Positions 1 through 5,855 of a stretch of DNA of 6,702 bases are shown here, piece by piece (position 1 is the stretch's first letter; every line of letters starts with the position of its first letter). The notes under the pieces were generated by a model. That model did not search any database. It was not told where the DNA came from and was given only the letters and a program-made list of their open reading frames with translations. The stretch lies in assembly GCA_964391995.1 (NCBI GenBank), contig CAYMOM010000108.1, forward strand, positions 1 through 6,702. The letters are read 5' to 3'. Source of the DNA: UBA11524 sp964391995. GTDB lineage: Bacteria > Bacillota > Clostridia > Christensenellales > Aristaeellaceae. The translations under genes and the position numbers were made by a program.

Positions 1-1
1 C

Positions 2-52
2 TTTACCTTTACGTTTATGCTCCCGGGCGGCTTTGCCGTGCCGGGTGTTTGA
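2..52 (+). CDS. Possible Phe-rich leader peptide, or the 3' end of an upstream gene (open at left edge)
   Basis: Reading from position 2 gives FTFTFMLPGGFAVPGV and a TGA stop at 50-52. Four of the sixteen codons are Phe (all TTT), three of them alternating with Thr/Met at the very edge. An ATG lies at 17-19 in the same frame, but the true start may be outside the window. A GC-rich hairpin (22-26 with 41-45, inner arms 28-31 with 35-38) overlaps the end of the frame. A strong terminator follows 50 bases after the stop, directly before a DAHP synthase gene whose family is often controlled by Phe and Tyr. This layout resembles a leader-peptide attenuator, but an ordinary gene ending here would look the same. 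Confidence 0.3.
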   Translation, partial: FTFTFMLPGGFAVPGV

Positions 53-101
53 ACGTACCGCTAAAGGCAGCGCCTGTGTGGCCGCAGGGTTTGCGGCGCA
101 T

Positions 102-138
102 AACCGGGGAGCTTTCATGGCGGGCTCCCCGGTTTTTT
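102..138 (+). terminator. Intrinsic terminator or attenuator before the DAHP synthase gene
   Basis: An 11-bp perfect stem (102-112 with 124-134) encloses an 11-base loop and runs into six T residues (133-138). It sits 30 bases before the ATG of the following gene and just ahead of that gene's ribosome-binding site. It therefore either ends transcription of an upstream gene or acts as an attenuator. Bases 19-26 could pair with most of the left arm (six bases GCTCCC with GGGAGC at 107-112, then a bulge), which would compete with the terminator stem. A second small hairpin (81-86 with 92-97) lies just upstream. Confidence 0.8.
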
Positions 139-167
139 GTTTCCAAATTGAAGGAGGTTTTTTCCCC

Positions 168-1181
168 ATGATCATCGTACTGAAGCAGGGCACACCCCAG
201 CAGGAGATTGACAAGCTGACAAACATGATCGCCGCCAAGGGCATCAATGTGAACCCCATGTTCGGTTCCGACCTGACCATTCTGGGCCTGATTGGCGATA
301 CCAGCCAGGTGGATCCGGCACAGATTGAATCCTTCCGCTGTGTGGAGCGGATTATGAAGGTGGCGGAGCCGTTCAAGAAGGCCAACCGCATGTTCCACCC
401 CACCCCCAGTGTGATCAAGCTGGGCGATACCGAGGTTGGCGGCAAAAAGCTGGCGATTATGGCGGGCCCGTGCTCGGTGGAGAGCAAGGAGCAGATTACC
501 TATGTGGCCCAGGAGGTCAAGAAGGCCGGCGCAACGGTGCTCCGTGGCGGCGCTTTCAAGCCCCGCACCTCCCCCTATGCCTTCCAGGGCCTGAAGTACG
601 ATGGCCTTGACCTGCTGGTGGAGGCCCGCAAGGCCACCGGCCTGCCCATTGTGACGGAAATCATGAGCCCCTATGATATTGAAGTCTTCGAAGAAAAGGT
701 GGACTGCATTCAGGTGGGTGCCCGGAACATGCAGAATTTTGACCTGCTGCGCCTGCTGGGCCAGACGAAAAAGCCGATTCTGCTCAAGCGCGGCCTGTCC
801 TCCACCATTGAGGAGTGGCTCATGAGCGCGGAGTACATCATGGCTGGCGGCAACCCCAACGTGATTCTGTGCGAACGGGGCATCCGCACCTATGAAACCT
901 ACACCCGCAACACCCTTGACCTGTCCGCCGTGCTGGCTGTAAAGCGGCTGAGCCACCTGCCGGTGATTGTTGACCCCAGCCACGCCACAGGCAAGTTCTG
1001 GATGGTGGAGCCCCTGGCCCGTGCAGCCATCGCCGTGGGTGCGGACGGCGTGATGATCGAAGTGCACAACGACCCCGCCAACGCCCTGTGCGATGGTGCC
1101 CAGTCCATCAAACCCGACCTGTTCGCCGCCGTCATGAAGGACATCCGTACCATTGCCGCCTGCGTAGGCCGCGAAGCCTAA
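168..1181 (+). CDS. aroF: 3-deoxy-7-phosphoheptulonate (DAHP) synthase, type I-beta with N-terminal regulatory domain
   Basis: The enzyme condenses phosphoenolpyruvate and erythrose 4-phosphate to DAHP, the first step of the shikimate pathway in the cytoplasm. The 337-residue protein has a ferredoxin/ACT-like N-terminal domain (about 1-70), then a TIM-barrel. Visible barrel motifs are AGPCSVES (99-106), RGGAFKPRTSPYAFQG (126-141), QVGARNMQNF (182-191), LLKRG (205-209), CERGIRTYE (235-243) and VDPSHATG (268-275). The metal ligands expected for the family are Cys102, His272, Glu298 and Asp309; as I recall, these numbers match the Thermotoga maritima enzyme exactly. The ATG at 168 was chosen because GGAGG (153-157) lies 10 bases upstream and the family alignment starts there; the frame is open further upstream to 33, but that stretch crosses the terminator. 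In T. maritima the N-terminal domain gives feedback inhibition by Phe and Tyr, so the same is likely here. Expression may also be attenuated through the leader. It appears to be monocistronic. Confidence 0.97.
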   Translation: MIIVLKQGTPQQEIDKLTNMIAAKGINVNPMFGSDLTILGLIGDTSQVDPAQIESFRCVERIMKVAEPFKKANRMFHPTPSVIKLGDTEVGGKKLAIMAGPCSVESKEQITYVAQEVKKAGATVLRGGAFKPRTSPYAFQGLKYDGLDLLVEARKATGLPIVTEIMSPYDIEVFEEKVDCIQVGARNMQNFDLLRLLGQTKKPILLKRGLSSTIEEWLMSAEYIMAGGNPNVILCERGIRTYETYTRNTLDLSAVLAVKRLSHLPVIVDPSHATGKFWMVEPLARAAIAVGADGVMIEVHNDPANALCDGAQSIKPDLFAAVMKDIRTIAACVGREA

Positions 1182-1211
1182 GGCGAAAGGCCCGCAATAC
1201 AAATAAGGTCA

Positions 1212-1229
1212 GAGGGCCTGCGGGCCCTC
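1212..1229. other. Small GC-rich hairpin between convergent genes
   Basis: A 7-bp perfect stem (1212-1218 with 1223-1229) closes a TGCG loop. No T-run follows it on either strand (on the minus strand the next bases are TGACCTTATTTG), so it is not a canonical terminator. It lies 30 bases after the DAHP synthase stop and partly overlaps the repeat copy at 1226-1255. It could help stop minus-strand transcripts leaving the BIG2 gene. Confidence 0.35.
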
Positions 1230-1255
1230 CGACACCTCCTAAAGGTTTTTTGACA
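1226..1255 (+). repeat. Short dispersed repeat, copy 1 (decayed palindrome)
   Basis: These 30 bases match 3719-3748 at 26 of 30 positions in the same orientation; the mismatches are at 1235 and 1240-1242. In copy 2 the sequence is part of a perfect 16-bp palindrome that forms a terminator. Here the left arm is absent and three of the mismatches disrupt the inner stem, so only a 4-bp hairpin (1234-1237 with 1243-1246) remains before the six T residues. It looks like a decayed or partial copy of the same element. Confidence 0.6.
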
Positions 1256-1259
1256 AGCT

Positions 1260-1302
1260 GCAGCGCCCACCCGGACAAACTATCGGGTGGGCGCTGCTTT
1301 TT
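1260..1302 (+). terminator. Intrinsic terminator of the DAHP synthase gene
   Basis: A 14-bp perfect stem (1260-1273 with 1284-1297) with a 10-base loop is followed by five T residues (1298-1302). It begins 78 bases after the stop codon at 1179-1181. On the minus strand the same stem lies 18 bases beyond the BIG2 gene stop, but the bases after it (AGCTTGTC) are not a T-run. It is therefore a good terminator for the plus strand and at best a weak one for the minus strand. Confidence 0.88.
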
Positions 1303-1314
1303 GTATTGGTTTTG

Positions 1315-3417
1315 TCAAACGGTGGCGCCATCGCCAATTTCGGGCGCAGGCTCCTGGGTGGGTTCGGCTGGCTTGCCGACAAAGTCCACGGTCTTGTATT
1401 CCACCACGGTCTGATCTTCCTCCTGAATATCCCGGTAGAAGCCGTCATCCGTGCTGTAGCTGACGATCTGCATGGTCACCCGGGCAATGGGGGTTTCCGG
1501 CTGGAGGAAATCCCCGAAGTAGAAGCGGCCATGGGTGGTGTTGTCGCCCTCGTAGAGGGTGTAGCGGTAGGAACCCTCGAAGGAATTGCCGCCGTTTTCA
1601 TGGCAGACGATGGGGTTATCCTGGGCGTCATAGCAGCGGATAAGGAAGTAGAACCGGGCAATGGTCATGTTGCTTTCGTTGTTCACAACCATTTTGATCT
1701 GGTTATCGTTCAGGTACAGGTCGGTGATTTTCAGCGCCTTGTCGTAATTGCCCACGTTCACGGTGGCGGTGGCAGTGTAGCCGCCGTCCTCGGTGGTGCC
1801 GGTGATGGTGGTGGTGCCCCAGCGCCTGCCGGTGATGGAAGGCCTGTTGTTCTGCCCCCTGATGGTGGCAATGGTGGGATCGGCACTGAACCAGCTCATG
1901 CCGGTGTTGCTGGCGTCCTCCGGCTCCAGCACGGCGGTGGCACGGATGCTTTCATCCACGCCCACGTTCAGGGTATCGTTCCTCATGTGCACGCCTTCCA
2001 CAGGCTGGAGCACGGAAACCTTGATCCTGTCGGTTTTCTTGCTGCCATCATCGGTTTTCACGGTGATGTAGCACTCGCCCCGCTTGTGACCGGTGATAAG
2101 CCCGTTGGCATCCACCGTGGCGATGGATTCCTTGTTGGAGGAGAAGGTGACGCTGGGGTTGCTGACCGTCTGGGGCTGCACCTCCCAGAACACCTGCAGG
2201 GAGGTATTCACATTCAGCGAAACGTTCTTCTCGGCAAAGGCAACCCGGGTAGCCAGCTGGTTCACCTGCACCGTGGCGCTGGCGGACACGCCGGGGAAGT
2301 CCTCGCTCTGGCAGGTGATGGTGCAGCTGCCTGCGGACACGGGGGTTATCCGGCCAGATTTGTTCACCGTGGCCACGCTCTCATCGGAGGAGGACCAGGT
2401 GACCTTCTTGTTGTTGGTATTGCTGGGGGACACGGTGGCCTTCAGGGTTTTGGAGGCGCCCACGTTAATGGTCACGCTGGTTTCATTCAGCTCAATAGCC
2501 TGGGGCTGCTGCATGACCGTTACTTTAAAGGAGGCAGCCTTGCCGGAGCCATCCGCCGCGGTGGCCTTGATGGTGGCGCTGCCCTTGGCAATGCCCGTCA
2601 CCACGCCGTTTTCATCCACGGTGGCTACCTTTTCGTTGGCAGAGCTCCAGGTGACGGCCTGGATGGAGGCATTCTCCGGGGAATACACAGGGGTCAGGGC
2701 CAGGGTGCTGCCCACATAGGTGGATTTTTCGCCGGTCAGCTGCAGCCGGGTCACAGGCTGCACCACCAGGGTGCGGTAGGTCACAGCCACTTCCGGATTC
2801 TGGACGCTGGATACGGTGATGGTGCACTCGCCCACAGCCTTGGGCTGGAGCTTGGTGCCGGACACCCGGACAATGCTCTCGTCCGAAGAGGCGAGGGTGT
2901 ACTTGCGGTCGCTGGCATCCTTGGGGGCGCAGGTGGCCTGAATGCTCTGGTTCGTGCCCAGGCGCAGCACCAGCACCTGCTCCGGCGCCTGGGGCTGGCC
3001 CTCGGCGCCCGGCTGGGGGGCATCCGCATTCAGCAGCGGAGCAATCAGCTCATTGTCGGAGGAAAGCAGGTTCAGCTTGTCCTCGCTGACCTCAATGGTG
3101 GTCACCTTCCGCAGCACCTTCAGGGCGATGGTGGCCTTGAAGGTGCGCTTCTCGGTTTTCACCTGGGCGGTGATGGTCACATTGCCCTTGTTCACGCCGG
3201 TTACAAGGCCGTTTTGATCCACCAGGGCCGTTTTTTCGGAGCCGGAGGAGTAGGTGACCTCGCCGGCGGCAGGGTCGCCCTCCAGCAGCAGGGCGGTTTG
3301 CAGGGTTTCACCCTCAAACAGGGTGGTTACCGTGCGGTCAAACTTGCACAGGTTCTCCGCCAGGGCGGGGAACGCCAGGCAGCACAGGGCCAAAACCACA
3401 AGCAGGATTCGTTTCAT
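1315..3417 (-). CDS. Secreted multi-repeat BIG2 (bacterial Ig-like) protein
   Basis: The 700-residue protein starts with a clear signal peptide: MKR, a hydrophobic run, and PALA before a likely cut after residue 20. The body is a string of about six BIG2-type domains (roughly 25-104, 105-220, 222-303, 304-387, 388-472, 473-556). The core pattern recurs as VTWSSxxExVATVDxNGxVTGxxxGxxxI; domains 3 to 5 are the best copies, while 1, 2 and 6 are diverged. Domain 2 carries a Pro/Gln/Ala-rich insert (about 131-149). Residues 560-679 form a different, beta-rich domain that loosely recalls the DUF5780 type, and the protein ends in a PAEPTQEPAPE tail. I see no LPxTG motif, SLH domain, membrane anchor or catalytic domain, so it is probably released or held non-covalently at the surface, perhaps as an adhesin or scaffold. 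Start choice: ATG at 3417 has GGAGG (3429-3433) 11 bases upstream; an in-frame GTG at 3423 with 5-base spacing is also possible. It has its own promoter at 3502-3529. Confidence 0.88.
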   Translation of the reverse strand: MKRILLVVLALCCLAFPALAENLCKFDRTVTTLFEGETLQTALLLEGDPAAGEVTYSSGSEKTALVDQNGLVTGVNKGNVTITAQVKTEKRTFKATIALKVLRKVTTIEVSEDKLNLLSSDNELIAPLLNADAPQPGAEGQPQAPEQVLVLRLGTNQSIQATCAPKDASDRKYTLASSDESIVRVSGTKLQPKAVGECTITVSSVQNPEVAVTYRTLVVQPVTRLQLTGEKSTYVGSTLALTPVYSPENASIQAVTWSSANEKVATVDENGVVTGIAKGSATIKATAADGSGKAASFKVTVMQQPQAIELNETSVTINVGASKTLKATVSPSNTNNKKVTWSSSDESVATVNKSGRITPVSAGSCTITCQSEDFPGVSASATVQVNQLATRVAFAEKNVSLNVNTSLQVFWEVQPQTVSNPSVTFSSNKESIATVDANGLITGHKRGECYITVKTDDGSKKTDRIKVSVLQPVEGVHMRNDTLNVGVDESIRATAVLEPEDASNTGMSWFSADPTIATIRGQNNRPSITGRRWGTTTITGTTEDGGYTATATVNVGNYDKALKITDLYLNDNQIKMVVNNESNMTIARFYFLIRCYDAQDNPIVCHENGGNSFEGSYRYTLYEGDNTTHGRFYFGDFLQPETPIARVTMQIVSYSTDDGFYRDIQEEDQTVVEYKTVDFVGKPAEPTQEPAPEIGDGATV

Positions 3418-3501
3418 GGTCACATCAGCCTCCCTTGGGGGTTTGTGAAATCCTTTTTCAGCCATACAACGCCGCAGCGTGACGGATTCTTCCATACCTA
3501 T

Positions 3502-3529
3502 AGTATATCCATGGCAAGTTTTTTTGCAA
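3502..3529 (-). promoter_or_regulatory. Probable sigma-A promoter of the BIG2 gene
   Basis: On the minus strand a TTGCAA -35 element (3524-3529) is separated by 16 bases from a TATACT -10 element (3502-3507), with an A-tract in the spacer. Transcription would start near 3495 and give a leader of about 78 bases. That leader shows only a short ACG/CGT hairpin and no recognisable riboswitch. Confidence 0.6.
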
Positions 3530-3556
3530 TACTTCCGGGCCAATTTCACGGGCGTT

Positions 3557-3699
3557 TCACGGTTTTTTCCCGGCGGATTCCAGCACGGCAGCCAGGAAGT
3601 CCAGGGCCAGCCCCACATCATGTCCATGTTCATGGTCTGGCGGACAATGGCGTCCATGGCGGTCAGAATGCGCTCTTTGTCAATAGCAATGCTAGCCAT
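3557..3699 (-). pseudogene. Possible relic or frameshifted small reading frame
   Basis: From ATG at 3699 the minus strand reads MASIAIDKERILTAMDAI and continues to MNMDMMWG, with a protein-like composition. Then the frame turns into a Trp/Pro/Cys-rich string. One base over, the sequence from 3610 reads LALDFLAAVLESAGKKP and a TGA stop at 3557-3559, which again looks like protein. One extra G in the GGGG run near 3611-3614 would join the two into a 47-residue product. There is no ribosome-binding site before the ATG, which sits right behind the bidirectional terminator. The MDMMWGWP stretch faintly recalls the N-terminal part of GH88/GH105 hydrolases, but I would not assign it. The rest of the 3418-3708 gap holds only the promoter and leader of the BIG2 gene. 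Confidence 0.3.
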
Positions 3700-3708
3700 T
3701 GCGCAGGG

Positions 3709-3748
3709 TGTCAAAAAACCTCCGACAGCTCCCGGAGGTTTTTTGACA
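3709..3748. terminator. Bidirectional intrinsic terminator after the GGDEF gene
   Basis: A 16-bp perfect inverted repeat (3709-3724 with 3733-3748) with an 8-base loop has a six-A run in the left arm and a six-T run in the right arm, so it can terminate on both strands. On the minus strand it begins 12 bases after the stop codon of the sensor-cyclase gene (3761-3763). It separates that gene's transcript from the BIG2 gene. Confidence 0.88.
3719..3748 (+). repeat. Short dispersed repeat, copy 2 (within the terminator)
   Basis: This is the second copy of the 30-base sequence at 1226-1255, with 26 of 30 bases identical and in the same orientation. In this copy it is most of the perfect palindrome of the terminator. 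The two copies bracket the BIG2 gene and its promoter. Confidence 0.6.
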
Positions 3749-3760
3749 GTCCGGGGGTCT

Positions 3761-5680
3761 TCACCTTTGCCTTTGCAGCTTTTTCTGTACCTTGTTTTCA
3801 TACATTTTTGCATCAGCAATGCGGATGATCCCCATCACGTTCATGCCGCTGGACAGGGGAATGCACGCGCTGCCGATGCTGGCGGAAAGGGTGTAGGGCT
3901 TGAGCAGGGTGGCGTTGGTATCGTCCAGGGCCTGCCGGAAGCGGGCAATGCGTTTTTCCGCCTCCGCCGGGGTATAGCGGCCAATGCCAATCACATAAAA
4001 CTCATCGCCGCCGGCACGGACGCACAGCTCGCCGCTGCCGGTGATGTGCATGGCGGCGGCGCTGATGGCGTTGATGCCAAAGTCCCCGTCCGCGTGTCCA
4101 TAGGTATCGTTGATGTACTTCAGCTTGTCCATGTCGATTACAAAGGCCAGCACGCTGTCCTCCGGGCCGGCCCGGCGGAGCATCTGATCCAGCATCAGCT
4201 CCATACCCCGGCGGTTGTACACACCGGTCATGCCATCCCGGGTGGAGAGGGACTCCAGCCGGTGGGTGGTGCGGGAAATGTGCAGCCCCGTGCTGATGTT
4301 CTTCACCCAGTTGCGGGTTACGCAGCTGACGGAGCGGGCGTTGGCAAGCGTATACCGCAGCACCGCATAGCCCATGGACTGGTCCAGGAAATGCACAGCC
4401 ATGAAGTAGTACAGCGAGGGTTCCCGGGCTTCATCCCCCAGGCCGGGCAGCATATCGGCGGTATCAAACACATAGCCGTCCTCATAGTGGCCTGAGCCCA
4501 GGGTGGGGGTGTTGTTGGCGACCATCTGAATGCGGCGGGGGTAGCCCGTCTGGCAGCACAGGTCGGCATTGAGCCAGTTTTCCTCCAGGCAAAGGTAAAA
4601 CTCGTCATAGGGGCCAATCAGGTGGGTGTGGTTGTACACCTGGCGGATGCACTCCTGGGGGGTATCGCAGGCGGAAAGGTATTCCACCATGTTGCTTTCA
4701 TTCAGCATGCCGATGTCCGCCACCACATTGGTGCCGGAGAAATCGTGGTTCACGTTGTACATAAACACCTGCAGCTGCTCCATCATCTGGGACATATCGG
4801 AATTGCAGCCGCAGCTCATGCCCGTTCGGAGCTTTTTGCTGTCGTTGGGGGTATAGGGGGCCAGGGGCGCGCCAGGCTCCATCAGGCTGCGCAGCTGATC
4901 CACACCGCTGACGGCCACGCCCTCCACATCGGAAAGCATGCTGGTGATGGTCACCCGGTTGGTCACGGCATCCGGCGTGGCGTCAAACCCGGTGACGATC
5001 ATGTCCTCCGGTACCCGCAGGCCGCCCTCCACCAGGTGGTTGGTCAGGCCGATAGCCATGTGGTCGCTGGCGCAGATCACCGCCTGGGGGCGTTCCAGTT
5101 CGCCGGAAAGAATGCGCTTAGCCAGCGCGGCGCCGCTGGTAAACCAGAAATCACCATAGAATACGTTCTTTTCATCAAAGGGGATATCATGGGCCGCCAG
5201 CGCATCGGCAAAGCCTGCCAGCCTGTCGATGGTTTCGGCATTGCCCTCCTGGCCGCCCAGGTAATACAGCCTGCGGCAGCCGTGTTTTTCAATCACATGC
5301 TCCACCAGCTCGCGGAAAACCCGCCTGTTGGTGGGAATGAAGGCCGGGTAATCCCCCATCACGCCGCCCACGGCTACCACCGGCTTGCCAAAGCCATTCA
5401 CCAGCTTTGTAATGGAGGGAATCACCTGCAGGGTGCCGCTGTCCGTCAGGGAAAAAACGTCCACCACCAGGCCATCCAGCTTGTCGGGGTTCATCAGGCT
5501 GTAGATGTTCATCTCCCCGGCCATATACTTTTCCTGGGCAGTGCCCAGGGCCGGCATGGCAGCAAACACCGCCACATCATACCCATACGCCCTGCACCGC
5601 ATGGAAACACCCTCCACCAGGCGAGCAGCATAAGTATTCTCCGGGCCGGCAGAAAGCAGGCCAATGACCTTTCGCGCCAT
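3761..5680 (-). CDS. LacI-type ligand-binding domain fused to GGDEF diguanylate cyclase
   Basis: This 639-residue protein probably makes cyclic di-GMP from two GTP in response to a small ligand. Residues 1 to about 280 are a periplasmic-binding-protein type 1 fold of the LacI family. It starts directly in the fold (KVIGLLSAG), with no helix-turn-helix and no signal peptide, and includes the hallmark ASDHMAIGL (204-212) and VPEDMIVTGFD (223-233). An SCGCN motif (289-293) follows. Residues about 300-470 are a less clear alpha/beta, GAF-like region. Residues about 475-639 are GGDEF: TRDGMTGVYNRRG (480-492), D516 and D518 in VIDMDKLKYINDTYGH, the intact GGDEF at 557-561 and SASIGSA (599-605). The inhibitory RxxD site expected at 548-551 is GSGE instead. 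ATG at 5680 was chosen because GGAGG (5688-5692) lies 7 bases upstream; a TTG at 5707 in frame has no such site. The protein is most likely cytosolic. It is a single gene with its own promoter and terminator. The ligand, probably a sugar, is unknown. Confidence 0.93.
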   Translation of the reverse strand: MARKVIGLLSAGPENTYAARLVEGVSMRCRAYGYDVAVFAAMPALGTAQEKYMAGEMNIYSLMNPDKLDGLVVDVFSLTDSGTLQVIPSITKLVNGFGKPVVAVGGVMGDYPAFIPTNRRVFRELVEHVIEKHGCRRLYYLGGQEGNAETIDRLAGFADALAAHDIPFDEKNVFYGDFWFTSGAALAKRILSGELERPQAVICASDHMAIGLTNHLVEGGLRVPEDMIVTGFDATPDAVTNRVTITSMLSDVEGVAVSGVDQLRSLMEPGAPLAPYTPNDSKKLRTGMSCGCNSDMSQMMEQLQVFMYNVNHDFSGTNVVADIGMLNESNMVEYLSACDTPQECIRQVYNHTHLIGPYDEFYLCLEENWLNADLCCQTGYPRRIQMVANNTPTLGSGHYEDGYVFDTADMLPGLGDEAREPSLYYFMAVHFLDQSMGYAVLRYTLANARSVSCVTRNWVKNISTGLHISRTTHRLESLSTRDGMTGVYNRRGMELMLDQMLRRAGPEDSVLAFVIDMDKLKYINDTYGHADGDFGINAISAAAMHITGSGELCVRAGGDEFYVIGIGRYTPAEAEKRIARFRQALDDTNATLLKPYTLSASIGSACIPLSSGMNVMGIIRIADAKMYENKVQKKLQRQR

Positions 5681-5724
5681 GCAATAACCTCCAACGGGCA
5701 ATATCAATTGCTTTCGATGGTTCG

Positions 5725-5753
5725 ATTATAGCACAATTTCTGCAAAAGGGGAA
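5725..5753 (-). promoter_or_regulatory. Extended -10 promoter of the sensor-cyclase gene
   Basis: The minus strand has a perfect TATAAT (5725-5730) preceded by TGC (5731-5733), an extended -10 element. The -35 position at 17-base spacing (5748-5753) reads TTCCCC and is poor, which is typical of extended -10 promoters. Transcription would start near 5718, giving a leader of about 38 bases. Confidence 0.7.
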
Positions 5754-5789
5754 GGGGATAAGGGAAACCGCGAAAGTACACCGCCGCAC

Positions 5790-5818
5790 TTGACAAATTG
5801 CCGTGCAGCGCCTATGAT
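5790..5818 (+). promoter_or_regulatory. Near-consensus sigma-A promoter of the glycyl-tRNA synthetase gene
   Basis: A perfect TTGACA (5790-5795) is followed after 17 bases by TATGAT (5813-5818). Transcription would start near 5825, only about 31 bases before the ATG at 5856. It fires away from the divergent promoter at 5725-5753. Confidence 0.88.
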
Positions 5819-5855
5819 ACAAGGGTATGAATCTACTTTCAGGAGGAGATTGACC

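Noticed and set aside
47..112. T-box riboswitch before the DAHP synthase gene
   Set aside because: Only a short GTACCGC match (55-61) is present. The conserved AGGGTGG part is missing, and the terminator lies too far away from that match.
15..1202. Long open frame on the minus strand opposite the DAHP synthase gene
   Set aside because: It is rich in His, Gly and Gln and lacks any family motif. It mirrors the codon pattern of a GC-rich gene with clear active-site motifs on the other strand.
3418..3500. Cyclic-di-GMP riboswitch in the leader of the BIG2 gene
   Set aside because: The leader is about 78 bases with only one tiny hairpin, and I see none of the conserved GEMM core sequences.
3418..3819. 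Extension of the BIG2 protein upstream, since the frame stays open to 3819
   Set aside because: The extra stretch runs through a terminator, a promoter and a ribosome-binding site, and would bury the signal peptide. Start at 3417 (or GTG at 3423) explains everything.
1306..3828. 840-codon open frame on the plus strand opposite the BIG2 gene
   Set aside because: The product is a low-complexity Gly/His/Ala string without a signal or domain and it runs through the terminator at 3709-3748. The minus-strand protein has a signal peptide and clear repeats.
4622..5731. Open frame on the plus strand opposite the sensor-cyclase gene
   Set aside because: His/Ala-rich shadow with no motif, while the minus strand has an intact GGDEF domain and a LacI-type fold.
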